Of a stretch of 64,000 bases of DNA, positions 1 through 10,016 are shown one piece after another; the stretch's first letter is position 1, and the number at the start of each line of letters is the position of its first letter. A model generated the notes under the pieces. That model saw only the letters and a list, made by a program, of their open reading frames with translations. It ran no database searches and was not told the DNA's origin. The DNA comes from Leptospira sp. (lineage in GTDB: Bacteria > Spirochaetota > Leptospiria > Leptospirales > Leptospiraceae). The position numbers and the translations under genes are program-made. The stretch spans positions 1-64,000 of the forward strand of contig JAACWH010000026.1 in assembly GCA_009991425.1 (NCBI GenBank), read 5' to 3'.

Positions 1-25
1 GTGATTTGAAAAGAGAAGGGGTACA

Positions 26-2623
26 TTGATTTCTAAGAGTTTTCTTTTTCTTTCTACGCTTTTCATTCTATTATTCGCTTCCGAAATTTTTGCAACCGAG
101 AGCACAGGTTGGTTTCCTAAGGGAAAAGAATATCTACTTCTCATTGAAGGTAAGACGATCTATGATACTTCCCAGGGTCAGTCTATTAGTCTTCCATCGG
201 ATCTTTCTAATGCTCAACAAATCGAAGCCTATCTTTACTTAGGTGAGTTTTTTATAAAAAACAAAAATAAGCAAGGTGTGGCAACCATACTTTATCAGAT
301 TCGATTGAAATCATCTGAATTTCGATTGGGTGATGCCATTTTAACAACACTTTGGAAGAAGACTCAGAATGAAGAATCTGCTTCGCAAAAAACTCTAGAA
401 TCTTATATCAAAATCGAGAATAATATTTATTATAAGAATTTAGCTAAAAATATCCATACTTCCTTATTTACCGAAGCAGAAGATGAGAAGAAATCTCCTG
501 TAGATTTAAATTGCAATAGTAGGTTGCCATACTATTCTATCTGTAGACTCTTTCGACTACAGGCATTTTTGGACAAGACTCAGCCTAAGGCTTCAGAAGT
601 TAATGTCCATTATACTAATATTATGAAGGTGCTCTCACCTTTTTATGAAGAGAGTATTCTACAATCAGTTCCTCTTCTCGGCAATCTAGACCAAGACCTA
701 CCACCAAGACTTGCTTTTCTTGGATTTGCTAATGAAGCAATTAATTTCCAAAGAATCATTCTCGAAGCAGAAAAAGCTGCCTATGAAAGTTATACAGAGA
801 ACTCATTGGAGCGCTATGCATTCTTTCAAGTGCTCGCTGGAAAATACGATTCTGCTGAAACCAGTCTAAATGAGCTTTTAGTGATTTCTAAAAACCGCAA
901 GGCTTCTATTAAGAATCGAATCTATGTGAAGTTAGGTTCTTTGGCATATTTGCAAAAGAAATATAAAGAATCTTTAGACTATTATCTAAAAATTGATTTT
1001 AATGATTGGTCTTCAGCTATCCTTCATCCTTTTTTCAATGAGAGCTTATCGATTCCTCAAGCGAAGGATTTAATAGCTGTAAGCGTCTGGAAAGTTCATG
1101 GATCAAAAGTTGCCTTGCAAGCACTTAGACAAATTCCGAGTCAAGAGAAAATTTTCCAAGAAGAAGTTTGGCCGAGACTTCGCATAGCACAAATACTTCG
1201 AGATTCAAATCCTGAGCTAGCGAGTAGAATCACTGATGAAATCAGTTATCTTTCTCAGAGCCGAGGCTGGAAGAGGTTGGAATATTCTGCAACAATCATG
1301 CAAGGTTATAATCATATTGATAATGGTTTCTTCCGCAAATCTACAGTAGAATTTACCAAGTCAAGAGGCATACTATCCAAGGAAGACCAAGAATTTGGAT
1401 CAGATTGGCTTCGGTATTCGGGTTTAGTTTTTGCTCACCAAGCATCAGAGAAGAAATCACCAGTAATTAGTTTTGTCAAAGATGCTTTGAGCATATTAAA
1501 GAATGAATCCCCAGAGGAAGATATCCTAACTATTCGAAATTATAAACCAGCTAAGTATACGACTGAAAAATTTATTCAAACTTCCTTAGATGCTCTATCG
1601 GAAAGTTCAGATGCCCAGACCATGATGGAACTTTTAACAATGCAAAGATTGTCTACAATCGAACTACCTGGTATTTTTGAGACAGGACTTTTTCAAATAA
1701 ATCTTGTGGACAATCGATTGAAATATCTATCAGGATTTCAATCGTTTCGAGAATCTATCTTTCATGATTCAGTCTACAACCAAGCTCGTGAGATGGAAGT
1801 CTCTTATTTAAATGAGGAAAGGGAAGACATTTCAAGTAAGTATTCTGATGAAATTTCATCTCCTGTTATTGCGATTTTACCTTGGAAGACCTCTATTTAT
1901 GTTTTTTATAGTAATGGAAAGGGTGGTAAACGAAATTCTTGGGAATACAAAGTATTCAATGATGTAAATGCTAATTCTTTCCAGATTAAACAATCCCTAA
2001 AAGAAATTGCTGGCTCTGTATTAACTGATGGACCCATCCAAATTTATCTAAACGAAAGCGGTCTTACTGCCTATGAATTTTTACGAAAAGAATTCCAAGA
2101 TCAGAAATTTTCTCTATTCTATCGGTTTAAAACTTCAACGTCTTCTTCTAGAAATTCTAATTTAATTCCGATTATCTGGGAATCTAAATCTGCAAATTCA
2201 AATGCATCTAGTTCTGTTGATCGTATGAGTTTTGAAGGAACTAAGATCCTTCCTCAGAATTATAGGTTGCATATTTGGGATTATGATTTAGTTAAGAAAA
2301 CCAATCGTCTCTTGGATATGGAATGGAAGAACAGTAATGATTCCATGAATATTTCCATGAAACGAGTGATACGAAGAATGGACCAAAGAACTATACCAAC
2401 TGCAATTTTAGTTTCCTCTAGAAATCTCGGAGATGCTAATTCCAATTTAAGCCAAAATACAGTCTTAGATTGGTGTTCTTTTTGGTTGAAAAGTGGAACA
2501 GGAACAGTCTATTTTAAGAGAGATATGAAAGATTCTGCCTATCAATTATATTCCAAGCAACCCTTGGGTGTTTCTTATAAAGAAGATTCAGATTTGATCC
2601 ATATAAATAGGGATCTCTATTAA
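26..2623 (+). CDS. Secreted TPR-rich protein, possible CHAT-like C-terminus
   Basis: This is an 865-residue protein of unknown function. A hydrophobic signal peptide (about residues 1-23, ending near Ala-Thr-Glu) predicts export. The middle, roughly residues 60-520, is helical and looks like degenerate TPR repeats. The C-terminal third is a separate alpha/beta region that reads like a very divergent CHAT/caspase-like fold, but I see no convincing catalytic His/Cys pair, so that is a guess. The start is TTG at 26, preceded by a purine-rich ribosome site (AGAAGGGG, about 14-21). A reading frame open from the window edge stops at 7-9, so an upstream gene probably abuts it. The TraB-like gene begins one base after its stop, so the two are very likely co-transcribed. 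Confidence 0.75.
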   Translation: MISKSFLFLSTLFILLFASEIFATESTGWFPKGKEYLLLIEGKTIYDTSQGQSISLPSDLSNAQQIEAYLYLGEFFIKNKNKQGVATILYQIRLKSSEFRLGDAILTTLWKKTQNEESASQKTLESYIKIENNIYYKNLAKNIHTSLFTEAEDEKKSPVDLNCNSRLPYYSICRLFRLQAFLDKTQPKASEVNVHYTNIMKVLSPFYEESILQSVPLLGNLDQDLPPRLAFLGFANEAINFQRIILEAEKAAYESYTENSLERYAFFQVLAGKYDSAETSLNELLVISKNRKASIKNRIYVKLGSLAYLQKKYKESLDYYLKIDFNDWSSAILHPFFNESLSIPQAKDLIAVSVWKVHGSKVALQALRQIPSQEKIFQEEVWPRLRIAQILRDSNPELASRITDEISYLSQSRGWKRLEYSATIMQGYNHIDNGFFRKSTVEFTKSRGILSKEDQEFGSDWLRYSGLVFAHQASEKKSPVISFVKDALSILKNESPEEDILTIRNYKPAKYTTEKFIQTSLDALSESSDAQTMMELLTMQRLSTIELPGIFETGLFQINLVDNRLKYLSGFQSFRESIFHDSVYNQAREMEVSYLNEEREDISSKYSDEISSPVIAILPWKTSIYVFYSNGKGGKRNSWEYKVFNDVNANSFQIKQSLKEIAGSVLTDGPIQIYLNESGLTAYEFLRKEFQDQKFSLFYRFKTSTSSSRNSNLIPIIWESKSANSNASSSVDRMSFEGTKILPQNYRLHIWDYDLVKKTNRLLDMEWKNSNDSMNISMKRVIRRMDQRTIPTAILVSSRNLGDANSNLSQNTVLDWCSFWLKSGTGTVYFKRDMKDSAYQLYSKQPLGVSYKEDSDLIHINRDLY

Positions 2624-2624
2624 T

Positions 2625-3515
2625 ATGAATTATTTGCTGACAGGAATAAGGTGGAAATTTCTATTTATTGCTGTCTTTCTTGGATTCCATCCTAATCTAC
2701 TTCCTCAGAATTTAGAAAATAGCTCCGACTTCATCAAGATAGATGAAAAGTATTTTTACACTCGTAGCTTTGTTCTATCTTCAACCAAAACAAAATCAAC
2801 TATAGTATTGATTGGCGTGGTTCATGTGGGAGAAAGTCAATATTTTGCAGAAATTGATGATCTATTGCAGAGATGTGAAGTTGTTTTTTATGAAGGAATT
2901 CATCCTAAATCTGTCGGTCCACAATCTAAGCAAGTGGAAGCAGGGAATGAGCTATTTCCCTTTACCTTGGAATCTAGTTCCAAGTTAGAAATCAGCCTAG
3001 ATAAAATTCGCGAAGAACAGCTTGAATTTGCCCAAGAGTTAGATCTTTCCTTTCAATTCCACATCCTGAGTCCCAAAGATAATTGGATACTTGCCGATAC
3101 CAATTCAGAAGATTTTGCGAAAAGCATTCAGGATCTTTCCCATGAAGAATTATCTCTAGACAAAAATCCGCTAGAAGAGAATCCTAATGATACCAGGCAA
3201 ATGAGCCCAGATTCTGCTAATTCAATCCAAAATAAGTATTTCATCCGTAGGAATCTTGCGGAAGAAATAAGTACATCTTCTCAGAAAATCAATTCAAACC
3301 CGAAGTATGCAAAAGTTTTGGATGCACTAGTCAAGAAAAGAAACAATATTGTCCTAAAGAAACTATCTAGTTATCTAGATTCATCAACAACTTTGGGGAT
3401 TATTTATGGAGCGGCACATATGCCAGATTTTTTAACACGACTTGATAAAGAATGGGGATACAAAGTCGTAGATTCAAGATGGATCCCCGCATGGAGTTTA
3501 ACGAAGGAAGACTAA
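2625..3515 (+). CDS. TraB/GumN-family protein
   Basis: This 296-residue protein has an N-terminal hydrophobic segment that may be a signal peptide. It carries the two hallmark stretches of the TraB/PrgY/GumN family: an early LIGVVHVGESQYF followed by an acidic FYEG (about residues 60-95), and a late GIIYGAAHMP (about 260-270). In this family the two GxxH motifs and the Glu are proposed metal-binding or catalytic residues, and some members are thought to be metalloproteases or pheromone-shutdown proteins. The segment between the motifs (about residues 150-230) is charged and low in complexity. It starts one base after the stop of the upstream TPR gene. The substrate is unknown. Confidence 0.8.
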   Translation: MNYLLTGIRWKFLFIAVFLGFHPNLLPQNLENSSDFIKIDEKYFYTRSFVLSSTKTKSTIVLIGVVHVGESQYFAEIDDLLQRCEVVFYEGIHPKSVGPQSKQVEAGNELFPFTLESSSKLEISLDKIREEQLEFAQELDLSFQFHILSPKDNWILADTNSEDFAKSIQDLSHEELSLDKNPLEENPNDTRQMSPDSANSIQNKYFIRRNLAEEISTSSQKINSNPKYAKVLDALVKKRNNIVLKKLSSYLDSSTTLGIIYGAAHMPDFLTRLDKEWGYKVVDSRWIPAWSLTKED

Positions 3516-3530
3516 GTCTTCCAATCAAAA

Positions 3531-4880
3531 ATGGAACTATTTGGATTATTAATCATCATCGCCTTGGTTGCAATCAATGGATTTTTTGTTGCAGCTGAAT
3601 TTTCTCTTGTTTCGATAAGACTATCGAGATTGGAAGAACTTATCAAAGAGAGCAAGCCTCTAGCATTACTTACCAAGAAAGCAGTGTTAAATTTGGACAA
3701 TATGCTTTCTGTCTGCCAAGTTGGAATTACAATTGCAAGTCTTTTGTTAGGTTGGGTTGGTGAGGAATTCCTTGCAACAATTGTTACGAACATTTTTCAT
3801 CTTTTTGAATATGTTCCACCTTCCAATATAACTATTCATACAATTTCTATAGCAATTGCGTTTAGTCTTATCACATTATTGCATATTATTTTAGGGGAAC
3901 TCTTACCTAAGACTATAGCAATCCAAAGTACTGAATCAATTGCGCTTGCAGTATCAATGCCAATTTGGTTTTTTTATTATATTTTCTTTCCTATAACTTA
4001 CTCTATGAACAAGGTTACTCTCGCCTTACTTAGGTTACTTGGATTAAAAAATACCAGCGACAAAAATGTTCATTCTCCACAAGAGTTAATGATTATTATT
4101 GAAGAACAATCCAAATCAGGAAGAATTCAGAAAGAAGAGATGGAACTCATACAAAAGACATTTAATTTCTCTGAGCATATTGCCAAAGATGTTATGACGC
4201 ATAGACTTTCTGTTATTGGGATTCCAACTGATGCCACAATTGACAAATTGCTACCTCTGATAGCCGAACATCATTTTTCTCGTTACCCAATTTACGAAGA
4301 AACCTTGGATAAGGTGGTTGGAGTGGTTCACGTTCAGAACTATTTGCAATGGCTCTCCGAGAATCATAAGAGTAAGAAAGAAAAAATTTCCAGCATCATG
4401 CAAGACCCAATATTTGTTCCTGAATCACTTTCTATTGAAAAAGTGATGCAGAAACTTCGTTTAACAAACCAACACATGGCAATTGTAATCGATGAGTACG
4501 GCGGTGTAGCAGGTCTCCTCACTTTAGAAGATATTATGGAAGAGATCTTCGGTGAAATCCGAGATGAGACCGACCAGGACGAGAAAGATGTTCCTGATTG
4601 GAGTCGCAACAAGCCAATAACTCTTGATGGGGAGACTGAAGTTGATGAGATCCCAGAAATTTTAGAAGGTGTAGATGAGAAGGAACTGGAAGAAGTTCGA
4701 ACTATCGCAGGTTTATTCTTAGAAAAGCATGAAGATATGCCCAAGGAAGGATCTATCATTCAGATTCCTAAAGGTGAGCTCAAGATTAAGAAGATGGATG
4801 GCAATAAAATTCTCAGCATTCAATTTACCAATAACAGTCCTCAAAATCCGAGTAAGGAAAAAGAAACTCCCTTTTTATGA
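3531..4880 (+). CDS. CorC/HlyC-type CNNM-CBS membrane protein
   Basis: This 449-residue protein has the standard architecture of the CNNM/CorC (HlyC, YtfL) family. A DUF21 transmembrane domain with about four hydrophobic segments covers residues 1-180. Paired CBS domains cover roughly 200-335, with [12 protein letters not shown] opening the first and [20 protein letters not shown] closing the second. A C-terminal CorC_HlyC domain covers about 350-435. Family members are linked to Mg2+/Co2+ efflux or homeostasis, with CBS domains that bind adenine nucleotides; the older haemolysin name is probably not the real function. Its length is normal. Its stop overlaps the coaC start by four bases (ATGA). 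Confidence 0.9.
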   Translation: MELFGLLIIIALVAINGFFVAAEFSLVSIRLSRLEELIKESKPLALLTKKAVLNLDNMLSVCQVGITIASLLLGWVGEEFLATIVTNIFHLFEYVPPSNITIHTISIAIAFSLITLLHIILGELLPKTIAIQSTESIALAVSMPIWFFYYIFFPITYSMNKVTLALLRLLGLKNTSDKNVHSPQELMIIIEEQSKSGRIQKEEMELIQKTFNFSEHIAKDVMTHRLSVIGIPTDATIDKLLPLIAEHHFSRYPIYEETLDKVVGVVHVQNYLQWLSENHKSKKEKISSIMQDPIFVPESLSIEKVMQKLRLTNQHMAIVIDEYGGVAGLLTLEDIMEEIFGEIRDETDQDEKDVPDWSRNKPITLDGETEVDEIPEILEGVDEKELEEVRTIAGLFLEKHEDMPKEGSIIQIPKGELKIKKMDGNKILSIQFTNNSPQNPSKEKETPFL

Positions 4881-5410
4881 GTAATAAAGGAGACGTTCTA
4901 ATTGCTGTTACAGGAAGCATTGCTGCTTATAAATCCTGTGACTTAGTTCGTAGCCTTGTGAAATCTGGAATCTCTACCAGGGTCATTATGACTCCCAACT
5001 CTACTCATTTTGTTGGCAGGATAACATTTGAGGCATTAACGGGGAAGCCTGTGTTAGTTGATGAATATGCATCTGGAATGCCTCATATTGAATCTAAGAA
5101 TGGAATTGCTTTGATGGCAATCGTTCCTGCGACTGCAAATACTATAGCAAAATGTGCCAATGGAATTGCAGACGACTTGGTCAGCTCTACTTATCTCGCA
5201 GCTAGTTGTCCTATCTTAGTTGCTCCAGCTATGAATCCGGGAATGTGGTCACATCCCAGTACACAAAGAAACATCCAGACACTTATAAAAGATGGCATTC
5301 AAATTCTTTCTCCCCAAGATGGAATAGTAATCTGCGGGGATGAAGGCCAGGGTAAGCTTGCGGACATTACTAAAATTGAAGAAGCTATTCGTAAAATTCT
5401 AAACTCATGA
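4877..5410 (+). CDS. coaC: Phosphopantothenoylcysteine decarboxylase (split CoaC)
   Basis: This flavoprotein decarboxylates 4'-phosphopantothenoylcysteine to 4'-phosphopantetheine in coenzyme A synthesis. At 177 residues it matches only the N-terminal half of the usual bifunctional CoaBC (Dfp). Family marks are all visible: GSIAAYKS for FMN/phosphate binding, the catalytic His in MPHIE (about residue 72), APAMNPGMW, and the substrate-clamp Cys in [12 protein letters not shown]. It overlaps corC upstream and coaB downstream by four bases each (ATGA), so translation of all three is probably coupled. Confidence 0.93.
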   Translation: MSNKGDVLIAVTGSIAAYKSCDLVRSLVKSGISTRVIMTPNSTHFVGRITFEALTGKPVLVDEYASGMPHIESKNGIALMAIVPATANTIAKCANGIADDLVSSTYLAASCPILVAPAMNPGMWSHPSTQRNIQTLIKDGIQILSPQDGIVICGDEGQGKLADITKIEEAIRKILNS

Positions 5411-6075
5411 TCTCCAAAGTAATTGTCACAAGTGGGCCAACACGTGAGTGGATAGATCCCGTTCGTTATATATCCAATGCATCCTCAGGAAAAATGGGCT
5501 TCAATCTTGCACAGTCCGCAAAAAAGTTAACAACTAATATAGTTTATATTGCTGGTGGAGTAGATGCAGATTATGCAATTCTGCCTGAAGCAAAATGTAT
5601 TTCAGTTGAGACTACAGATGATCTATTAAGGGCAGTCCTTTCTGAATTAGAAGATAATACTCTACTCATCATGGCTGCAGCACCTGCGGATTACAAACCC
5701 CTGCATCCAAAAGACCAAAAGATGAAAAAGCAATTAGGACAAAAGGGGCTTACTTTGGAATTTACTGAAAATCCCGACATACTTAAAAATGTCTCCCAAA
5801 GAAAAAAGGAGCTTACTCTCCAGAACTTTTGGACATTGGGATTTTCCGCAGAGACTGAATCCTTAGAAAAGAATGCCAAGCTTAAATTAGAAGCCAAGGG
5901 TCTAGATTGGATAGCTGGAAATAAAGTAGGGAAGGATATAGGATTCGGTGAAGTTGAGTCTGAGATTACATTGTTCTTTAAGAATGGTGATACGATTAAA
6001 ATCGGACCTGGAACGAAAGAAATATTAGCTGAAGAATTAATCGCAAAAATTCAAGAGGCAATTCTTTCAAAATAA
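5407..6075 (+). CDS. coaB: Phosphopantothenate-cysteine ligase (split CoaB)
   Basis: This enzyme activates 4'-phosphopantothenate with a nucleotide and joins it to cysteine, the step before CoaC. The 222 residues match the C-terminal half of Coa[19 protein letters not shown] and ASSGKMG form the nucleotide-binding start. AAAPADYKP and KMKKQLG follow, the latter carrying the conserved lysines, and then GFSAET. It begins inside the coaC stop codon (ATGA), so the two halves are translationally coupled although encoded as separate proteins. The gene ends 15 bases before the convergent sirtuin gene. Confidence 0.93.
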   Translation: MISKVIVTSGPTREWIDPVRYISNASSGKMGFNLAQSAKKLTTNIVYIAGGVDADYAILPEAKCISVETTDDLLRAVLSELEDNTLLIMAAAPADYKPLHPKDQKMKKQLGQKGLTLEFTENPDILKNVSQRKKELTLQNFWTLGFSAETESLEKNAKLKLEAKGLDWIAGNKVGKDIGFGEVESEITLFFKNGDTIKIGPGTKEILAEELIAKIQEAILSK

Positions 6076-6090
6076 ATTAGGCGCAACTTT

Positions 6091-6816
6091 TTACTTTACC
6101 ATTAATAATTGTAATACTTCAGATGCACTCCCCTGTAAATGTACATTCACTTTCTTACTTAAGGTAGATCTGTCTAAATTGATTTCTATAGAATATGCGC
6201 CTGATTGAATTGCTTCTTCTGCTAAATAAACAGGAACTGTAACCTGACCTGAAGTTCCAATGATTAATAAGAGGTCGGCGGATCTTAACTTTTGAATGCA
6301 ATCATCTAATACTTTAATATCATAACTTTCTCCAAACCAAAGAATATTTGGTCTAAGAATTGAGTTGCAGTTAGGGCAAATCGGTGGAAGGGGAAATGAA
6401 TCTGAACCAAGAGTTGAATTATATGTGCATTTTGTACATCTAGTTGTAAATATATTTCCATGAAGTTCAGTAATGTTTTTCGAGCCCGCTCTTGGATGTA
6501 AATTGTCAACGTTCTGAGTGATTAGATGAAATTCAGGATAGAGAGATTCCATTTTGGCTATTGCAAGATGTCCAGGATTGGGTTCTGCCTTTCTGCAAAT
6601 TTCCATCCTCATTTGATACCATTCCCAAACTAATATTGGATTCTTTTGAAATGATTCGAAATTAGCAAGATCTTCTGCACGGTAAGATTTCCAATAACCA
6701 TTTTTTCCACGGAAAGTAGGAATTCCACTTTCTGCTGAGATTCCCGCACCTGTGATCGCAACAACTCGCTTAGCAGATCTGCATTTTTCTAAAATATTTT
6801 CATCCAAAGCTTGCAT
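6091..6816 (-). CDS. cobB: Sirtuin, NAD-dependent protein deacylase
   Basis: This cytoplasmic sirtuin (241 residues) removes acyl groups from protein lysines using NAD+. The NAD-binding GAGISAESGIPTFR motif is intact, as are the catalytic His of ELHGN (about residue 119) and the Zn ligands Cys127, Cys130, Cys147 and Cys150. The sequence WYQMR puts Tyr67 and Arg70 in the YxxR arrangement of class III sirtuins (SIRT5/CobB), which prefer succinyl or malonyl lysine, so desuccinylase activity is likely. One oddity is that the near-invariant QNVDGLH motif reads QNVDNLH. It is convergent with coaB and divergent from the bioF-like gene, with a 41-base gap to that gene's likely start. Confidence 0.92.
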   Translation of the reverse strand: MQALDENILEKCRSAKRVVAITGAGISAESGIPTFRGKNGYWKSYRAEDLANFESFQKNPILVWEWYQMRMEICRKAEPNPGHLAIAKMESLYPEFHLITQNVDNLHPRAGSKNITELHGNIFTTRCTKCTYNSTLGSDSFPLPPICPNCNSILRPNILWFGESYDIKVLDDCIQKLRSADLLLIIGTSGQVTVPVYLAEEAIQSGAYSIEINLDRSTLSKKVNVHLQGSASEVLQLLMVK

Positions 6817-6857
6817 CTAATCCCCGCTTTGATTGATTGGAAACAAAGAGAATATCT

Positions 6858-7958
6858 ATGTCGAGTGGAATTTATAGGAAGATTGATAAAGAATTACAGA
6901 AGCGTAAAGAGAAATCACTTCTAAGAGAATTGAAAGTTTCGCAGGGTAAAGATTTTTGTTCTAATGATTATCTCGGCCTCTCAAAGCATCCATTAATACT
7001 GCAAGCTATGCAAGATGGAATTACTCAATTTGGTCTAGGTTCCACAGCTTCTCGATTGGTAAGAGGTCATCATAATGTATTCAATGATTTAGAAGAATCT
7101 CTTTCTGAGTTAACAAAAACAAAAGCAAGCCTATTTGTGGCAAATGGATTTGTAGCCAACCTTGGACTCATAGATGCCTTAGCTGATAGCAGAACACAAA
7201 TTTTTACAGATAGGCTCAATCATGCTTCGATACTTGATGGGATACGAATATCTGGTTCTAAGAAGATTTATTACAATCATTTGGATTGGGAACATTTAGA
7301 AAGAAATTTACAGAAATCAAATCTCGATGAGAGTAAAATAATTATTTCTGAATCTATCTACAGCATGGATGGAGATCGTTCGCTAATTGAGAAATTAGTC
7401 GAATTAAAATTAAAATATAACGCCTTATTAATATTAGATGAAACTCATGCATTTGGCGTAGAGGGAGAAAATGGTTCTGGAATGGGAACAGACTATCCTG
7501 ATATAGATTTTCGAATTTTTACCTTAGGTAAAGCCTTAGGATTGGAAGGTGGACTTATTTCTTGCAATTCCCTGATGTCAAAGCAGTATCTTATAAATTG
7601 CATGAGAAGTTTTGTATTTTCCACAGCACCAATGCCTGCTATCGCCTATGCAGGAATTGTTGCATTGAAAATTATGGCAGATATGGATGTAGAACGTTTA
7701 CATCTAAAGAAAATCAGCGATCTACTAAGGAATGGTCTACATGCAAAAGGTTTTTCAACTGGAAAGTCTACTTCCCAAATCATTCCAGTCCTTCTTGATT
7801 CCGAAGAAGAAGCATTAGCTATGGCAAAGAAATTCCAGGATTTAGGATATGATTTAAGAGCAATCCGTCCGCCAACAGTACCTTCAGCGAGAATTCGTAT
7901 TTCTCTTCATTCTGATCATAGTATTTCAGAGGTGGAAAGCTTAGTTTCTAATTTTTGA
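6858..7958 (+). CDS. bioF: 8-amino-7-oxononanoate synthase-type PLP enzyme (BioF-like)
   Basis: This is a fold-type I PLP enzyme of the alpha-oxoamine synthase family. BioF condenses pimeloyl-ACP/CoA with alanine in biotin synthesis. I see the substrate-entry motif FCSNDYLGLSKHP, NHASILDG, SESIYSMDGD, the cofactor Asp/His in DETHAFGVEG, and the Schiff-base Lys in FTLGKALGLEGG. I chose ATG 6858, with an AAAGAG purine stretch seven bases upstream, over an in-frame TTG at 6837. No other biotin genes are nearby. A related enzyme such as glycine C-acetyltransferase therefore cannot be excluded, although the length (366 residues) and motifs favour BioF. Confidence 0.8.
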   Translation: MSSGIYRKIDKELQKRKEKSLLRELKVSQGKDFCSNDYLGLSKHPLILQAMQDGITQFGLGSTASRLVRGHHNVFNDLEESLSELTKTKASLFVANGFVANLGLIDALADSRTQIFTDRLNHASILDGIRISGSKKIYYNHLDWEHLERNLQKSNLDESKIIISESIYSMDGDRSLIEKLVELKLKYNALLILDETHAFGVEGENGSGMGTDYPDIDFRIFTLGKALGLEGGLISCNSLMSKQYLINCMRSFVFSTAPMPAIAYAGIVALKIMADMDVERLHLKKISDLLRNGLHAKGFSTGKSTSQIIPVLLDSEEEALAMAKKFQDLGYDLRAIRPPTVPSARIRISLHSDHSISEVESLVSNF

Positions 7959-7999
7959 TTTTTCCTTTTCTGCAAGGCACAAAATAAAAAAATGACGCT

Positions 8000-9004
8000 A
8001 TGGTTCCTTCAATACTCCGTTTTACTCCAATTTATAAAGAAAAAATTTGGGGTGGGAGAAAGTTAGATTCAATTCTTAAAAGAAATATCCCTGAGGGTGA
8101 TATTGGTGAGACTTGGGAAATTTCAGATTACCTGGATGACAAATCTGTTGTAGTGGATACTCCTTGGAAGGGCAGAGATTTCCGTTCTTTGTATAAAATG
8201 TATCCTAGAGAGATATTAGGTGATGGGATGCAAGGAATACCGTTCCCTTTATTAATAAAAATCATAGATGCTAAGGAAAAATTATCTGTCCAAGTTCATC
8301 CAAATGATGATTATGCGAAGAAAAATGATCCTAAAAATTCAGGGAAAAAGGAAGCTTGGATAGTAATCCAAGCTGATCCAGATGCTCAATTGGTTGTAGG
8401 TTTTGAACAAAACACTACAAAAGAAAAATACAAAACTTTAATTGAAAAAAACCAAGCAGAATCTATACTAAAATACCATCCAGTAAAGAAAGGAGATGCT
8501 TTTTTACTTGAACCTGGCACCGTACATGCGATAGGTGCAGGTGTTTTGCTATTAGAAATACAACAATCTTCCGATTCAACTTATAGAGTCTATGATTATG
8601 GACGACCTAGAGAACTTCACTTAGAGAAGGCTTTAGATGTATTGAATTATAAGGCTTTCAAAGGGAAAGAAAAGCTTAGTTATAAGGAATCATTTTTTGC
8701 TGGAGCAGGTGAACTCTGCGAACTTACTGAAAATGATAAGTTCCGAATCTACTCTTTAGTATTAGATGATTTGAGCGAGTTTGAACCAGAAGATTTTATC
8801 TTGCCTGTTGTAACTAAGAAAACTAGATTTCATATTTACTCTATGCTATCTGGTGAAATAAAATTACAAAATGGAATGGTGTTTAAGCAGGGAGACACAT
8901 TCATGGTGACCGCAAAAGGAACCCAAGAGGAACAATTGTTCCAAGTCACAGGTTCTGCCAAAGTTCAGATGATTATCTCAACAGTTGGAAGTGATTTTGA
9001 TTAA
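8000..9004 (+). CDS. manA: Mannose-6-phosphate isomerase, class I
   Basis: This Zn-dependent cupin enzyme interconverts mannose-6-phosphate and fructose-6-phosphate and so feeds GDP-mannose and surface-polysaccharide synthesis. It has 334 residues, the compact bacterial type. Signature stretches are EKIWGG at the start, LSVQVHPND (Zn-binding His), GKKEAW (Zn-binding Glu), and EPGTVHAIGAGVLLLEIQQS (Zn-binding His plus the family signature). A C-terminal cupin half follows. It lies 41 bases downstream of the bioF-like gene on the same strand. Confidence 0.92.
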   Translation: MVPSILRFTPIYKEKIWGGRKLDSILKRNIPEGDIGETWEISDYLDDKSVVVDTPWKGRDFRSLYKMYPREILGDGMQGIPFPLLIKIIDAKEKLSVQVHPNDDYAKKNDPKNSGKKEAWIVIQADPDAQLVVGFEQNTTKEKYKTLIEKNQAESILKYHPVKKGDAFLLEPGTVHAIGAGVLLLEIQQSSDSTYRVYDYGRPRELHLEKALDVLNYKAFKGKEKLSYKESFFAGAGELCELTENDKFRIYSLVLDDLSEFEPEDFILPVVTKKTRFHIYSMLSGEIKLQNGMVFKQGDTFMVTAKGTQEEQLFQVTGSAKVQMIISTVGSDFD

Positions 9005-9028
9005 ATAATATTTCTTAGAAAAAAGTTC

Positions 9029-9904
9029 TTATTTTTCTTCTTCCTTTATTTTTCGTTTCCAAATTTGTAAAAGTCTCTTTATAAATTTTTCATCTCCATC
9101 ACCCGTACTTGAGACTGGAAAAGTAACATAGGAATCATCCATAGTTATTGTTATTTTACTATCTTCGTAATAGGATGCTTGCTTTTCAAATTCAATATTT
9201 TGAATAGATAAATAGGGTATTAAAATCGATTTCTCTTCCCAATTATTTTTATACAATACAACCTTTTCATTAGTGAAAAAATAGAATCCATCCTTAAAGT
9301 CTGTAAACCCATCCGAATACCAGTATTCTATTTCCTCACCAGAGTTTATCAATTTATTTTCTTTTAAAAATTTTTTATATTTTTTATCTAGATAAATGCC
9401 AGATAATACTTCTTCCTTGGGACCAAGTGCTACTAAGGTCATAAAAATAAGAAACCCTAAGGATAATATTGATAAAATAAAAAAACCAATCTTGTACTTC
9501 CATGATTTTGTCCTTTCACCTTCCTCCTTATTGTTTGTTAATTTATGTAGATGAAAACAAGCTCTGACACCTTGAAAATAAAAATAGGAAAAAATGATTC
9601 CAAATAAAATTCCATAAAATCCACTGTTCGTATTAAAACTAACTATCTTGCCAATTATAAAATAAAGCAACAAACTGAGTGCGCTGTATCTATTTCTCTT
9701 ATAAACGCCATAAGTAAGTGCAGCCAATATTGCAACATCTATTAAACCCCATGCATCAAATCCATGTTTGACTCTTATTTCTTCATTAAAAATTCCTATA
9801 ATGGATAAAAGCAGTGTTAGAATTGTGTAAAATGCGCCAACTAGAGCAGCATTGAAGATGTGGTTCTTCTCGTGGATTAGTATTTCATCTAAGGACTTGT
9901 CCAT
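9029..9904 (-). CDS. Membrane protein with PH-like C-terminal domain, unknown
   Basis: I do not recognise this 291-residue protein. The N-terminal half has about four or five hydrophobic helices (residues 18-38, 50-68, 72-88, 95-115 and 133-160), with a short charged cytosolic loop before the last. The C-terminal 120 residues are soluble and beta-rich. The pattern YFFTNEKVVLYKN followed by ILIPYLSIQNIEFE resembles bacterial PH-like domains, in which a residue run predicts how the protein handles surface or stress signals. It is convergent with manA and is the last gene before a 112-base gap. Confidence 0.6.
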   Translation of the reverse strand: MDKSLDEILIHEKNHIFNAALVGAFYTILTLLLSIIGIFNEEIRVKHGFDAWGLIDVAILAALTYGVYKRNRYSALSLLLYFIIGKIVSFNTNSGFYGILFGIIFSYFYFQGVRACFHLHKLTNNKEEGERTKSWKYKIGFFILSILSLGFLIFMTLVALGPKEEVLSGIYLDKKYKKFLKENKLINSGEEIEYWYSDGFTDFKDGFYFFTNEKVVLYKNNWEEKSILIPYLSIQNIEFEKQASYYEDSKITITMDDSYVTFPVSSTGDGDEKFIKRLLQIWKRKIKEEEK

Positions 9905-9981
9905 GAATTCATCATCCTAATATTTAATTTTTATAAACAATAAATCAGGTATCATTTTAAACACTACAAAATTTTCAAGTT

Positions 9982-9999
9982 AAATGTTAGAAAACATTT
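9982..9999. repeat. AT-rich inverted repeat downstream of the MFS gene
   Basis: A perfect 7-base inverted repeat (AAATGTT, loop AGAA, AACATTT) lies 18 bases beyond the stop codon of the minus-strand transporter gene. It has no T-tract on either strand, so it is at best a weak terminator or an mRNA-end structure. It sits in the 112-base gap, otherwise featureless, between the transporter and the membrane-protein gene. Confidence 0.35.
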
Positions 10000-10016
10000 G
10001 AATAAAATAATGAGTC

